Assembly: GCF_000715015.1 (NCBI RefSeq)
Contig: NZ_JMIW01000001.1
Location: forward strand, 620,001 to 684,000
Length of the DNA stretch: 64,000 nucleotides
From: Erythrobacter longus
Lineage (GTDB): Bacteria > Pseudomonadota > Alphaproteobacteria > Sphingomonadales > Sphingomonadaceae
Reading direction: 5' to 3'
Position 1 is the first letter of the stretch. The number at the start of each line of letters is the position of its first letter. A model generated the notes under the pieces. That model was given only the letters and a program-made list of their open reading frames with translations, searched no databases and was not told the DNA's origin. The translations under genes were made by a program, and so were the position numbers. This document shows positions 8,089-17,148 of this stretch, piece by piece.

Positions 8089-9525
8089 ATGACCCCAATC
8101 CCCACTATCCTTGAACAATTGCAGCAGCACTACGACCAGGCCGTCACCGCTTTGCGCGAAGACGTCATCGCCTTTGGAAAAAACGGCACCATACCGCCAG
8201 AGCGCAAGCGCCACGATGGCTCTTACGCCTATCCCCAGCTGACATTGCATTATTCAGGAGTGGGCGACCCCCAGGATCGCAGCCGCGCGTTTGGCCGATT
8301 GGAACTGCAGGGAACCTACACAACAACAATCACACGGCCCGATCTGTTCGCGGCCTATCTCGAAGAGCAACTCGGGCTCATTGCAGCTGAGTACGAGATT
8401 GACGTGACCGTCAGCCGGTCGCGCCAGGAAATCCCCTTCCCATACGTATTGGACGGCGAAGCGGGCGCCGCGATGCAGGGCATTGCCCCGCAGGATATCG
8501 CACAGCATTTCCCTTCGACTGACCTTTCGCTCATCGGGGATGAGCTGGCGGATGGGATCGAATTTGACGAAAACGCTGACATGCCATTGTCGCTATTCGA
8601 TGGCCTTCGCACCGACTATTCGCTCGCTCGTCTCGCGCACTACACCGGGACCAAGGTTGAGGACTTTCAGGACTTCATCCTTTTCACAAACTACCACCGC
8701 TATGTCGATGAATTCGTGAATTGGGGCGCACAGCTGATCGGCAAAGAGAGCTACACGGCTCTCAAAGGGGCTGCTGGGCTCAATATCGAAGAATGCACAG
8801 ACAATGCGCAAGGCCAGCTCAACGACACCGCTTGGCGCAAACACCAGATGCCAGCCTATCACCTCATCCGAGAGGACGGGAAAGGCATTACCCTTGTCAA
8901 TATCGGTGTGGGGCCGTCCAATGCAAAGACGATCTGCGACCACCTGGCGGTCCTTCGCCCGCACGCCTGGATGATGATCGGCCACTGCGGCGGAGTGCGC
9001 TCGAGCCAGAAGATCGGCGACTTCGTGCTTGCTCACGCCTATTTGCGCGATGATCATGTGCTGGACGGTGTGCTTCCTCCAGAGGTGCCTATCCCGCCGA
9101 TTGCAGAGGTTCAGCTGGCGCTTGCAGGCGCAGCAGAGGCCGTCTCAGGCGTCCAAGGGGCAAACATCAAACAGCGGATGCGAACCGGCACGGTTGTCAC
9201 CACCGATGACCGCAATTGGGAACTCCATTACTCAACCTCCGCCAAGCGGTTTTCGCAAAGCCGCGCGATTGCGGTCGAGATGGAAAGCGCCACCATTGCT
9301 GCTCAGGGATATCGTTTTCGGGTGCCTTATGGCACGCTGCTATGTGTTTCGGACAAGCCGCTGCATGGCGAGATCAAGCTGCCGGGTCAGGCCAACAAAT
9401 TCTATGAAGAGGCGATCGCTGCCCACCTTCAGATCGGTTTGGAAGCGTGCAAGCATCTGCGTGATGAAGGCGACCGTTTGCACTCTCGCAAATTGAGAGC
9501 GTTTAACGAGCCTCCATTCCGCTAG
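8089..9525 (+). CDS. amn: AMP nucleosidase
   Basis: Amn cleaves AMP to adenine and ribose-5-phosphate and helps set the adenylate pool. At 478 residues it is the expected size (E. coli Amn 484). The N-terminal regulatory domain includes RPDLFAAYLEEQL and QEIPFPYVLDG; the C-terminal nucleoside-phosphorylase-like domain has IGHCGGVRSSQKIGDFVLAHAYLRDD and the active-site segment AIAVEMESATIAAQGYRF. The preceding AT-rich stretch (8060-8088) separates it from the ribosomal terminator. Its TAG stop shares the palindrome CTAG with the stop of the convergent membrane protein gene. Confidence 0.95.
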   Translation: MTPIPTILEQLQQHYDQAVTALREDVIAFGKNGTIPPERKRHDGSYAYPQLTLHYSGVGDPQDRSRAFGRLELQGTYTTTITRPDLFAAYLEEQLGLIAAEYEIDVTVSRSRQEIPFPYVLDGEAGAAMQGIAPQDIAQHFPSTDLSLIGDELADGIEFDENADMPLSLFDGLRTDYSLARLAHYTGTKVEDFQDFILFTNYHRYVDEFVNWGAQLIGKESYTALKGAAGLNIEECTDNAQGQLNDTAWRKHQMPAYHLIREDGKGITLVNIGVGPSNAKTICDHLAVLRPHAWMMIGHCGGVRSSQKIGDFVLAHAYLRDDHVLDGVLPPEVPIPPIAEVQLALAGAAEAVSGVQGANIKQRMRTGTVVTTDDRNWELHYSTSAKRFSQSRAIAVEMESATIAAQGYRFRVPYGTLLCVSDKPLHGEIKLPGQANKFYEEAIAAHLQIGLEACKHLRDEGDRLHSRKLRAFNEPPFR

Positions 9526-10046
9526 GAATTTGTGGCGGACCGCCCAGTAAAGCGGTCTGCCACCATAGCGACAATCACGCCAATGAACGCTGCCATAAAC
9601 GCAGCGATTTTGATCGGCTGCATGAAGGCTGCGATCCCGGCCAGGGTGTCGCTGCCTTCGCCTTGCAGCAATTGGATGAACTGCGAGATGGTTTCGGTGT
9701 AATCGGTGATGCCGAACACTATGGCGGCCGCGCAAATGAACAGTCCCAAGAAGCGCAGAACACCGCGCCGCTTCGTCGCAAATTCGCGGCCTGCCAGGTA
9801 ACTTCCCAAGGCATAGATCCATATCCATGCCAAATCTGCCATCATGGCGATAATCGCTAGGCTCAGGACCCCGCCTTCGCGCCATTGGGCCTGAATTTCG
9901 TCCACGCGGCTTGCCGTGCCGGCGGCTTGGTGGTCGATGATGCCAAAGGTGACGTCGCCTTGCGTGATTGACGCAGACGCAGCCATCACCAGAGCAAAGA
10001 CCGCAAGGCTGATCAGCCACATTCGTATGCTGATTGTCTCATTCAT
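9522..10046 (-). CDS. Four-helix membrane protein of unknown function
   Basis: A 174-residue protein from the ATG at 10046 (MNETISIRMWLISLAVFALV), which follows GGGGGCGGG; an in-frame GTG at 10067 is less likely. Hydrophobic segments at about 9-28, 58-80, 94-112 and 142-165 predict four membrane helices, with a periplasmic or cytoplasmic loop between the first two. I do not recognise a family. It ends convergently with amn, sharing the CTAG stop palindrome, and lies 24 bp downstream of an alpha/beta hydrolase gene, so it may be the last gene of that operon. Confidence 0.7.
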   Translation of the reverse strand: MNETISIRMWLISLAVFALVMAASASITQGDVTFGIIDHQAAGTASRVDEIQAQWREGGVLSLAIIAMMADLAWIWIYALGSYLAGREFATKRRGVLRFLGLFICAAAIVFGITDYTETISQFIQLLQGEGSDTLAGIAAFMQPIKIAAFMAAFIGVIVAMVADRFTGRSATNS

Positions 10047-10070
10047 TGACCCGCCCCCGAACGTCACCTG

Positions 10071-10817
10071 TTAGTTCATGAAAAACTCGACGAGAGCATC
10101 GCCAAAAGCGCCATCGGCAACGCTGCTCATATGGGTGCCCGGAATTTCGCGGTAACGACCATCGCGAAGCGCCAATGCCAACTCTTTGGCTGAACCGTTG
10201 TCCTGATCCTTATCCCCGCAAATGAGAGCTGTTGGCATAGTGATTTTGGCAAGGTCCGCGCTGTTCACATCGTCCACCGCGCCCAGCAAAAGGCGAGCGG
10301 CCTCACGGTCAATGCCCATCGTTTTCATGAAAGACTTGGCCATAAAGGCCCGATCACCGCGCTTGATTTCATCAAAACGGTCGATGGCATCGATGAAAAA
10401 GGCGGACCGGTTCTTCCAACCCGATAGCCCCTGCAAACCCATCCCGCACAGCGCCAAACGGCGCGGGGCAAGGCCGTCAATCACGCCCTTGGCACAGGTA
10501 CGCGCTCCCAGAGAAAATCCCGCCAAATCGTAATCATCAAGCTCAAAATGCGCGACGAGCGCAGCCAAATCCTTGGTCAGCACACCAACAGGATAGTCGC
10601 CTGCATGATGCGACTTTGCGCTTGCCCCATGCGCGCGAAGATCAGGCATGATGACCTGAAAACCAGCCTCGACCAGCTTGGCCGCATGACCAAATTTGAT
10701 CCAGTTCATTTCGGCAGAGGAAAAGAGCCCATGCACAAGCACAAGCGGGCGCCCCTCGCCCATGACTGTGACCGCCAGCCGTGCGCCATCGAAACTTGAA
10801 AAACTTGAGGCACTCAC
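10071..10817 (-). CDS. Alpha/beta hydrolase
   Basis: A 248-residue protein with the alpha/beta hydrolase fold. LVLVHGLFSSAEMNW (26-40) gives the oxyanion-hole HG, GFSLGA carries nucleophile Ser102, CGDKDQDNG carries the likely acid Asp, and PGTHMSSV holds the catalytic His near the C-terminus. The substrate is unknown; small carboxylic esters are typical. The ATG overlaps the stop of the upstream isomerase by four bases, so the two enzymes are translated together. Confidence 0.87.
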   Translation of the reverse strand: MSASSFSSFDGARLAVTVMGEGRPLVLVHGLFSSAEMNWIKFGHAAKLVEAGFQVIMPDLRAHGASAKSHHAGDYPVGVLTKDLAALVAHFELDDYDLAGFSLGARTCAKGVIDGLAPRRLALCGMGLQGLSGWKNRSAFFIDAIDRFDEIKRGDRAFMAKSFMKTMGIDREAARLLLGAVDDVNSADLAKITMPTALICGDKDQDNGSAKELALALRDGRYREIPGTHMSSVADGAFGDALVEFFMN

Positions 10818-11464
10818 CGCTTAACCAGTCCCTTTTGTTCCATGCGCCATTTGGCCATGTCCACCCGGTCCTGACCAAAGAAGGGTTCGCCATCGACCAC
10901 CAGAGTGGGCACGCCCCAATGGCCCGCTTCCTCTAACGCTTTGGTGTTGCCTGCGATCTCTGCATCCAGCGCGTCCGCATCGGACGCTGCTTCAGCCTCT
11001 AGCTCGGTAAAGTCGAGGCCCGCCCGCGTCGCAGCGCCCGCCAAGTGATCGCCCTCGTGCCAATTGTCGGTCGAACCGTCCCAGATGATCCTGGCTACTT
11101 CGGCGGCAAATTCCAGGCCCCTGCCCCGGCGCGTTGTGGCCTGCCCCAAACGGCAAATACGGAAGATATAGGGCTGGTCTTTGGCAATGTCGCGGGTTGC
11201 AATGTCCTGAACAATCGGATCAGGGCGCGGCCAGCGGAAGGGAATTTTCAGCATCTGCGCTGATCGAAAAGAATCCATAAAGATATAGCGAGGAGCCGCC
11301 GGATTGCCTGTAAAAAGCAGATCGGGATCGCGCACCGCGATCGGTAGAACCGTGCGGAGCGTAATGTCGAGATCATACTCGCGCGCCATGTCCCGGTACC
11401 GTCCCACAGCAAGATAGGAGTAGGGTGAGCGGAAACTGAAAAAGAGGTCGGCTTTGATTGTCAT
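10814..11464 (-). CDS. 2-hydroxychromene-2-carboxylate isomerase family protein (DsbA-like, GST-kappa related)
   Basis: The family has a thioredoxin fold with a helical insertion and uses glutathione; named members isomerise 2-hydroxychromene-2-carboxylate in naphthalene degradation. The protein (216 residues) starts with DLFFSFRSPYSYLA, where Ser12 is the position equivalent to the active Ser of HCCA isomerase, and ends with EEAGHWGVPTLVVDGEPFFGQDR, the conserved cis-Pro segment. No aromatic-degradation genes surround it, so the real substrate may be different. Four-base overlap with the downstream hydrolase. Confidence 0.87.
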   Translation of the reverse strand: MTIKADLFFSFRSPYSYLAVGRYRDMAREYDLDITLRTVLPIAVRDPDLLFTGNPAAPRYIFMDSFRSAQMLKIPFRWPRPDPIVQDIATRDIAKDQPYIFRICRLGQATTRRGRGLEFAAEVARIIWDGSTDNWHEGDHLAGAATRAGLDFTELEAEAASDADALDAEIAGNTKALEEAGHWGVPTLVVDGEPFFGQDRVDMAKWRMEQKGLVKR

Positions 11465-11501
11465 TCCGCAAGCCTAACGCCAATTGCCGGAAAAAGCACT
11501 G

Positions 11502-12056
11502 TTACCTGAAAAAGCATTGGGCCCCTGCATAAAGCATGCTGACAGCGCCGGAATCGACAAATCCACCCATTGTGTTGCTAAGAGCAAATTCCTCACCCAA
11601 GGTGCTGCCTTCAATCGGGGTATAGCCCGTGGCAGCCGCAAGATCATCGGCGGCCATCCCAATTGTGACGTCAGCATCGATCTGGATATTTTCCCCTTCG
11701 CCTTCGGGCGCAGAGCCTATGTTCCAGCCCACGAGCGAGCCTGACTGAAAATTCAGCGTCAATTCGCCGGCATAGCTGGTCATCTGCATGGGCCCTGCCC
11801 CGCATTCTTCGATCTCGTTGCGGCTGACAGGTTCGCCCAGCACCTTTGTGAGCGCGGTTTCGACCTCATTGCGACCCGCTGCGAAAAAGAAACTCTCAGC
11901 GCCCGCAACCACGCCTTCGCCGTGGAGCGCGACAAGACCCTCATCGACGGTATCGACAGGGATATCCCCTGCCATGCGGTCCGCGGGCGAAGGCACCTGG
12001 CCACTGTCACACGCAGCAAGCGCCAAAACCATCACACCCAAAGCAAGCCTACGCAT
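11502..12056 (-). CDS. Predicted lipoprotein, unknown function
   Basis: A 184-residue protein with a short signal sequence (MRRLALGVMVLALAAC) and a lipobox LAAC that places the lipidated Cys at residue 16, so an envelope location is inferred. The mature part has no motif I recognise; it contains two further cysteines (in EECGAG and GAQCFF) that could form a disulfide. It lies 2 bp downstream of the DUF2238 membrane gene and 37 bp upstream of the isomerase gene. Confidence 0.75.
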   Translation of the reverse strand: MRRLALGVMVLALAACDSGQVPSPADRMAGDIPVDTVDEGLVALHGEGVVAGAESFFFAAGRNEVETALTKVLGEPVSRNEIEECGAGPMQMTSYAGELTLNFQSGSLVGWNIGSAPEGEGENIQIDADVTIGMAADDLAAATGYTPIEGSTLGEEFALSNTMGGFVDSGAVSMLYAGAQCFFR

Positions 12057-12058
12057 AG

Positions 12059-12697
12059 TTACTCCTCCTGTTTCGAGCGTTCTATCATCCAGATCGCAAA
12101 AGCAGCGATAAGAGCACCTGCAAACGCCAGTGCCATATCTTTTTGTGCGTCCCAGATATCGCCTTGCTGACCATTATAGGCCTCAACATTGTCAGGCGCG
12201 AGGAGGATGGACAAAAGCCACTCAAAAATTTCGTAAATGGCGCTGATACCCATGACAAATTCGACGCCAACATAGAGCGCAAGCACCTTGGTCACGCCCA
12301 CATAGCGGCGCAGGATTTCCGCCACCGGGAGCACCATGAGAAGGCCAAAGCTGAAATGGACGAGGCGGTCGTAGTGGTTGCGATCCCAGCCCATGATTGT
12401 GCTCAGATCGCTTCCAAAAAGCGCCGCGACCCACGCATCATAGGGAGTGTTGGTATAGGTATATCGCCCGCCCAGCGTGTGCAGCGCAAGGAAGGCAAAC
12501 AAAGACAACAGCGCTGCATTCGAAAGCGGCCACCGCCGCAGCAAAGCAGGCGCTGCAAGGATGACCAGCAAAGTGGGTACATGATGCAGCGGGGCGACGT
12601 GCGGGAATGGCTGATCGACCTGAGCCAATGCCAGGCCAACAAGGCCAAACCCCAAAAGCCAGCCTTGAAACTTCGTCAAATGCGACAGATAGCCCAA
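12059..12697 (-). CDS. DUF2238 (YjdF-like) inner-membrane protein
   Basis: A 212-residue polytopic membrane protein. The central stretch GWDRNHYDRLVHFSFGLL and the later YEIFEW and GDIWDAQKDM motifs are the conserved signature of DUF2238/YjdF proteins, whose charged and histidine residues lie inside or next to membrane helices. The biochemical role is unknown. It lies 7 bp downstream of asd and 2 bp upstream of a lipoprotein gene. Confidence 0.88.
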   Translation of the reverse strand: MGYLSHLTKFQGWLLGFGLVGLALAQVDQPFPHVAPLHHVPTLLVILAAPALLRRWPLSNAALLSLFAFLALHTLGGRYTYTNTPYDAWVAALFGSDLSTIMGWDRNHYDRLVHFSFGLLMVLPVAEILRRYVGVTKVLALYVGVEFVMGISAIYEIFEWLLSILLAPDNVEAYNGQQGDIWDAQKDMALAFAGALIAAFAIWMIERSKQEE

Positions 12698-12704
12698 GCC
12701 GCGC

Positions 12705-13730
12705 TTAGCCTTTCTGCAAGTGGCGCCGACCCAAAAGCTCTGCGATTTGCACGGCGTTCAAGGCTGCGCCTTTGCGAAGGTTGTCGGAGACACACCACAG
12801 CGCAAGGCCGTTCTCAACCGTTGGGTCTTCGCGCACCCGGCTGATATAAGTGGCGCTGTCCCCCGCAGCTTCGACCGGTGTGACGTAGCCTTCGTCTTCG
12901 CGCTTATCGATCAGCATGATGCCGGGCGCCTCGCGCAGGATTTCCTGAGCGCGTTCAGCCGTCATCTCATGCTCGAATTCAATGTTCACCGCTTCTGAGT
13001 GGCCCACAAACACGGGGACCCGCACACAGGTTGCGGTCAGCTTGATCTTGGGGTCGAGAATTTTCTTGGTCTCGACCATCATCTTCCACTCTTCCTTGGT
13101 CGAACCATCGTCAAGGAAGACATCGATGTGAGGGATCACGTTGAAGGCGATCTGCTTGGTGAATTTCGCAGGCTCTACCGGATCACCGACGAAGATCGCG
13201 CGGCTTTGTTCGAAAAGTTCATCCATCCCCGCTTTGCCTGCGCCGGAGACAGACTGATAGGTCGAGACGACAACGCGCTTGATTGTCGCTGCATCGTGAA
13301 GCGGCTTCAGCGCCACAACAAGCTGCGCGGTGGAGCAATTGGGGTTCGCGATGATGTTGCGCTTGGCATAACCGTCGATCGCATCGGGGTTCACCTCTGG
13401 CACGATCAGGGGCACGTCAGGGTCCATGCGATAGAGCGAGGAATTGTCGATCACAACACATCCCGCAGCCGCCGCCTTGGGCGCATATTCCTTTGCCGGG
13501 CCAGACCCAGCAGCGAACAGAGCAATATCCCAGCCAGACCAATCGAAATGTTCAATATTGCGGCATTTGAGCATCTTTCCGCTGTCGCCGTACTCAACCT
13601 CAGAGCCGTGGCTGCGCGAGGATGCAATGGCGGCGATTTCGTCAGCGGGAAACTCGCGTTCGGCCATGATCTGCATGACTTCACGGCCGACATTTCCGGT
13701 CGCGCCGACGACTGCTACACGGTAGCCCAT
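12705..13730 (-). CDS. asd: Aspartate-semialdehyde dehydrogenase
   Basis: Asd reduces beta-aspartyl phosphate to the semialdehyde, the branch point to lysine/diaminopimelate, threonine and methionine. The 341-residue protein has the NADP-binding start VAVVGATGNVGREVMQ, the catalytic Cys132 in NIIANPNCSTAQLV, and the C-terminal substrate-binding HSEAVNIEFE segment. It appears to be first in a run of minus-strand genes (asd, DUF2238, lipoprotein, isomerase, hydrolase, membrane protein) with gaps of 2-37 bp. Confidence 0.96.
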   Translation of the reverse strand: MGYRVAVVGATGNVGREVMQIMAEREFPADEIAAIASSRSHGSEVEYGDSGKMLKCRNIEHFDWSGWDIALFAAGSGPAKEYAPKAAAAGCVVIDNSSLYRMDPDVPLIVPEVNPDAIDGYAKRNIIANPNCSTAQLVVALKPLHDAATIKRVVVSTYQSVSGAGKAGMDELFEQSRAIFVGDPVEPAKFTKQIAFNVIPHIDVFLDDGSTKEEWKMMVETKKILDPKIKLTATCVRVPVFVGHSEAVNIEFEHEMTAERAQEILREAPGIMLIDKREDEGYVTPVEAAGDSATYISRVREDPTVENGLALWCVSDNLRKGAALNAVQIAELLGRRHLQKG

Positions 13731-13816
13731 TCTGGTATTCCTTCACATCAACTGGGTTGCGCCGCCAAGATGGTCGGCTAGCACCATTCCACAAGATCAT
13801 CTCTGGGGGAGATTTC

Positions 13817-14698
13817 ATGGCTGCCGATACACAGGTTTGGCGACAAAAGGCCAAATATTTCGACTTTCAGGGGTATCAGATTGCCTATTGGACATCTGAG
13901 AATACGTCTGCACGCCCTTTATTGCTCGTACATGGCTATCCGACCTGCGCGTGGGACTGGGCGAGCGTGTGGGATCAATTGTCGCAAAAGCACCATCTGA
14001 TCGCCTGCGATATGCTGGGATTTGGGCTCTCGGATAAGCCTGGCTCAGGGTACTCCATTCACAAGCAAGCGGACATCCAAGAGGCTTTATTGGCGCATCT
14101 AGGCATAACCGAGTTTGACGCGCTTGTGCATGATTACGGGGTGTCGGTAGGGCAGGAACTGCTTGCCCGGCAACAAGACGGATCCGGGGCGGCGGGGCTT
14201 GGCAAATGCGTGTTCCTTAATGGAGGCATCTTCCCGGACCAACACCGCCCAGTGACAATGCAGAAGATCGGCGTATCGCCCATTGGGTTTGTCCTTGGCC
14301 TTTTGATGAACCGTCAGAGGTTCGGGAGCAGTTTCAGCCAAGTCTTTGGCCCGCACACAAAGCCTTCGTCCGGTGAGCTAGACCAATTCTGGGAGTTTAT
14401 CGCACACAATTCCGGCAACCGGATTATGCACAAGCTGCTTCACTACATCGCGGATCGGCGTACGCACAAGGAGCGCTGGGAGGCCGCATTGGTGGGCGCT
14501 GAAAGTAAGATCGGCCATATCAACGGCGCGCTCGACCCGGTGTCTGGCAAGCACGCTTATGACAGGTGGCGCGAAGTGGTGCCGGGGGCGCGGCACCATT
14601 TGCTGCCCACCATCGGCCATTATCCGCAGGTTGAGGCGCCCGATGAGGTGGCAGCGAAGGCGTTGGAGTGGCTAAAATCACCCTCAACGTCATCCTGA
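13817..14698 (+). CDS. Alpha/beta hydrolase of the haloalkane dehalogenase/epoxide hydrolase type
   Basis: A 293-residue protein; the ATG at 13817 follows GGGGGA and is preferred over an in-frame upstream start. LLVHGYPTCAWDW (36-48) supplies the HG oxyanion motif, and VHDYGVSVG puts Asp106, not Ser, at the nucleophile position, as in haloalkane dehalogenases and epoxide hydrolases. The HHLLPTIGHYPQVEAP segment holds the catalytic His. Its last few codons (the STSS end) and the stop TGA at 14696-14698 lie inside a palindromic repeat beginning at 14689, so the C-terminus appears to have been set by the repeat. Substrate unknown. Confidence 0.85.
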   Translation: MAADTQVWRQKAKYFDFQGYQIAYWTSENTSARPLLLVHGYPTCAWDWASVWDQLSQKHHLIACDMLGFGLSDKPGSGYSIHKQADIQEALLAHLGITEFDALVHDYGVSVGQELLARQQDGSGAAGLGKCVFLNGGIFPDQHRPVTMQKIGVSPIGFVLGLLMNRQRFGSSFSQVFGPHTKPSSGELDQFWEFIAHNSGNRIMHKLLHYIADRRTHKERWEAALVGAESKIGHINGALDPVSGKHAYDRWREVVPGARHHLLPTIGHYPQVEAPDEVAAKALEWLKSPSTSS

Positions 14699-14767
14699 AC
14701 TTGTTTCAGGATGACAGCGGCAATGAACCAAGATTAGACGGTTATCCCGAAACGAGTTCGGGATGAC
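14689..14767. repeat. Pair of palindromic intergenic repeat units
   Basis: Two 27-nt imperfect palindromes, 14689-14715 (arms GTCATCCTGAA / TTCAGGATGAC) and 14741-14767 (arms GTTATCCCGAA / TTCGGGATGAC), separated by 25 nt. This GTCATCCYGAA...TTCRGGATGAC pattern is a familiar short repeat in alphaproteobacterial genomes. The pair sits between convergent genes and could act as a bidirectional transcription barrier. The first unit contains the stop codon of the preceding hydrolase. Confidence 0.85.
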
Positions 14768-14774
14768 GACATCG

Positions 14775-16994
14775 TCACTCCGGCGGTGTCACCCCATGCG
14801 CCTCAAGAAAGCGGAAGATCGAGTTCCACATATGCGGTGAAATCTGCTCACCCGACACACGGTGCGTGTAGCCGGGATAGAGCATCATATCGAAGGGCAC
14901 ATTGTTCTCTTGCAGGACACTGATCAGCTCTGAGGAGTTTTCAAACACCACATTGTCATCGGCCATGCCGTGGATGAGCAGCAAAGGGTCGCTGATCTTG
15001 GTCGCATCGGGAATGGCGCTTGCGGCCTCGTAAGCCTCAGGCACCTCACGCGGGTCGCCCATAAAGCGTTCGGTGTAGTGGGTGTCGTAAAGCTCCCACT
15101 TGGTCACCGGCGCACCGGAAATGCCCGCTGCGTACAGCCCAGGATCGGCCTGCAACTGCTTCAGCGTCATATAGCCGCCATACGACCAGCCATAGAGCGC
15201 GATCTTGTCTCCATCGACAAAGTCCAGCGTTTTCAGGAACTCAGCCCCGGTCTTTTGATCAACCACTTCAACCCCGCCCATCGCGCGGTAGATCGGTTGT
15301 TCAAAATCCACGCCGCGATTGGCCGTGCCCCGGTTGTCGAGCGCGAAATAAATGTAGCCTTTATCGACGATGGCCTGTGCGAGCGCCCCGCCCCAGCCTT
15401 TGTCCACGATCTGCGGGCCCGGCCCTGAATAATGGTAATAGAACACCGGGTAATTCTTGCCCGGTTCCATATCGGGTTTGAGCATCATGTAATGCAGCTC
15501 AGTCCCGTCTTCAGCCGGGATAGTGCCATATTCCGGCATTGTGTGGCCAAGCAGGAAGGGCGTGTAGGGATGCTCTTGCGAAAGCGCGTTTTCTTCAACC
15601 CAGGTGAGGCGCTGACCAAGGTCGCCTGCAAGATAGCTTTGCGTGGGCTGATCGGGCGCGGAACGGCTGACGAGCATCAGCGAACCGGTTGGGTCCATGC
15701 TGGCGGTGTTGGTGTAGTCGGTGTCGGTCAGGCGCTTGGGCTCTGAGGGTCCACTAAGCGACGCGGAATAGACCTGCTCGGTGAGGACGCCCTCAACGGC
15801 GGTGAAGAAGAGTTGGTCCTTGTCTTCATTGATACCGACAAGCTTCGTCACCGGCTCTTTGAGGCTGGTAAGCTGCGTCCATTCGCTGCCGTCGAAGCGG
15901 TAGAAATTGCCAAAGCCATCGCGCTCCGACCACCACAGCAGGCTGCCGTCGGACAAGAAGCGGTAATTATCGCTAAGATTAATCCAGTATTCTTCGCGGG
16001 CTGCTTTCTCCGTGAACCATATTTCGCTCTCACCGGTCGAAGGATCGACCTTGAGCATATCGAGCACGGTCTGCTCGCGGTTCTGACGCTGGACATAGAG
16101 GTAATCGTCTGGCCCCCAGTTGACCCGCGCGATGTAAATGTCAGTGTTCTCGCCAAGATCGACTTTCACGCGGTTACCGCCATCGGGGTCCATCACGTAA
16201 AGCTCGACAATGGCGTTGTCAGAGCCCGCGACCGGATAGCGCTGATCGAAGACCTTAGTACCAGTCGCCCCAATCGCAGCCCGTGTGACGATACCAACCG
16301 GGCTCTCATCGGTGCGCTGCACCGCTAGGCGCGTGTCATTGCCGTTCCACCAATAACCAGTGAGCCTCCCCATCTCTTCCTGAGCGACGAATTCCGCTTC
16401 GCCCCAGCGGATTGTGTCATCTTCTTTCGGAGTAATCGGAGCCGCATCCCCGCCAACTTCGCCAACCCACAACTGGCGGTCGCGGATGAAGGAAACGTAG
16501 CCTGCCTTTGGCGATAGTTTGGGGTTGAGCTCGCTTTCCTCGGTGTCGGTCAGGCGCTGAACGTCGCCGTCGAGTTTTGCGAAATAGAGGTCCCCATCAA
16601 TCGGCACCAGCACGCCAGAGGCATCGCTTGCCCATTGATAGGTGATAATGCCTTTGAGGCTCCCCACCCGTTCACGCTCGCGCTGCATCTTTTCATCTTC
16701 GGAGAGCTCGCGGCCTGTGCCGATTGCCTCTGAATCCACCAGCATCCGCCATTCGCTCGTCTGAAGGTCAAAGCCCCACAGGTCATAGCGCGAGGAGTCC
16801 TCAGCGCGGTTCCGCAGGAGCGTGAGATACCGACCGTCAGGCGAAAACTGCACTGCGCGCGGGCTCGGGCCGTTCAAGGAAGGCGAAGCAAAGACGCGCT
16901 CAAAAGTGAGCTCGGGTGTGGATGTCATATGATCGTCGGCCAAGGCTGTGGTGGAGAGAAGTGCGGCAGAAGCAGCGGCAAGAAACAGGCGCAT
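14775..16994 (-). CDS. Secreted dipeptidyl-peptidase IV-like serine peptidase (family S9B)
   Basis: A 739-residue exported protease: signal peptide 1-19 (ending STTALA), an eight-bladed DPP IV beta-propeller domain (about 30-480; for example SPDGRYLTLLRNRAED and the EEMGRLTGYWW segment, whose Glu pair recognises the substrate N-terminus), then an alpha/beta hydrolase domain. The catalytic residues are Ser604 in GWSYGGYMTL, Asp679 in HGMADDNVVF and His711 in GYTHRVSG. It should release N-terminal dipeptides, typically Xaa-Pro, in the periplasm. A perfect TATAAT lies only 5 bp upstream of the ATG. Confidence 0.93.
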   Translation of the reverse strand: MRLFLAAASAALLSTTALADDHMTSTPELTFERVFASPSLNGPSPRAVQFSPDGRYLTLLRNRAEDSSRYDLWGFDLQTSEWRMLVDSEAIGTGRELSEDEKMQRERERVGSLKGIITYQWASDASGVLVPIDGDLYFAKLDGDVQRLTDTEESELNPKLSPKAGYVSFIRDRQLWVGEVGGDAAPITPKEDDTIRWGEAEFVAQEEMGRLTGYWWNGNDTRLAVQRTDESPVGIVTRAAIGATGTKVFDQRYPVAGSDNAIVELYVMDPDGGNRVKVDLGENTDIYIARVNWGPDDYLYVQRQNREQTVLDMLKVDPSTGESEIWFTEKAAREEYWINLSDNYRFLSDGSLLWWSERDGFGNFYRFDGSEWTQLTSLKEPVTKLVGINEDKDQLFFTAVEGVLTEQVYSASLSGPSEPKRLTDTDYTNTASMDPTGSLMLVSRSAPDQPTQSYLAGDLGQRLTWVEENALSQEHPYTPFLLGHTMPEYGTIPAEDGTELHYMMLKPDMEPGKNYPVFYYHYSGPGPQIVDKGWGGALAQAIVDKGYIYFALDNRGTANRGVDFEQPIYRAMGGVEVVDQKTGAEFLKTLDFVDGDKIALYGWSYGGYMTLKQLQADPGLYAAGISGAPVTKWELYDTHYTERFMGDPREVPEAYEAASAIPDATKISDPLLLIHGMADDNVVFENSSELISVLQENNVPFDMMLYPGYTHRVSGEQISPHMWNSIFRFLEAHGVTPPE

Positions 16995-16999
16995 CGCGT

Positions 17000-17005
17000 A
17001 TTATA
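17000..17005 (-). promoter_or_regulatory. Perfect -10 hexamer immediately upstream of the S9B peptidase gene
   Basis: On the minus strand TATAAT occupies 17005-17000, five bases before the ATG at 16994. A transcript starting the usual 6-7 bases after the hexamer would begin at or next to the ATG, that is leaderless or nearly so. No good -35 is visible at the standard distance, so this is a candidate only. An AAGG before the hexamer is too far away to be a convincing ribosome binding site. Confidence 0.35.
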
Positions 17006-17093
17006 CCTTCAATTGTCAGAGCATTGTTCGAACGCTCAGCTACGTGGCGTTGTTCCTTGCAATGGCTGACCTCAAACGCAAGCCCTGGAAACG

Positions 17094-17124
17094 AAAAAGG
17101 GCGGCCCTTGCCGGACCGCCCTTT
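17094..17124 (-). terminator. Rho-independent terminator after rplS
   Basis: On the minus strand GGGCGGTCC...GGGCCGCCC forms a GC-rich stem followed by TTTTT (17098-17094). It lies 25 bp beyond the rplS stop and closes the ffh-rpsP-rimM-...-trmD-rplS run. Confidence 0.85.
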
Positions 17125-17148
17125 CTGATAATTCGTTCGCCTAAGCTC

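Noticed and set aside
14775..16994. Acylaminoacyl peptidase or prolyl oligopeptidase instead of DPP IV-like
   Set aside because: The EE pair in the propeller and the GWSYGGYM and DDNV motifs point to the S9B group, which releases dipeptides.
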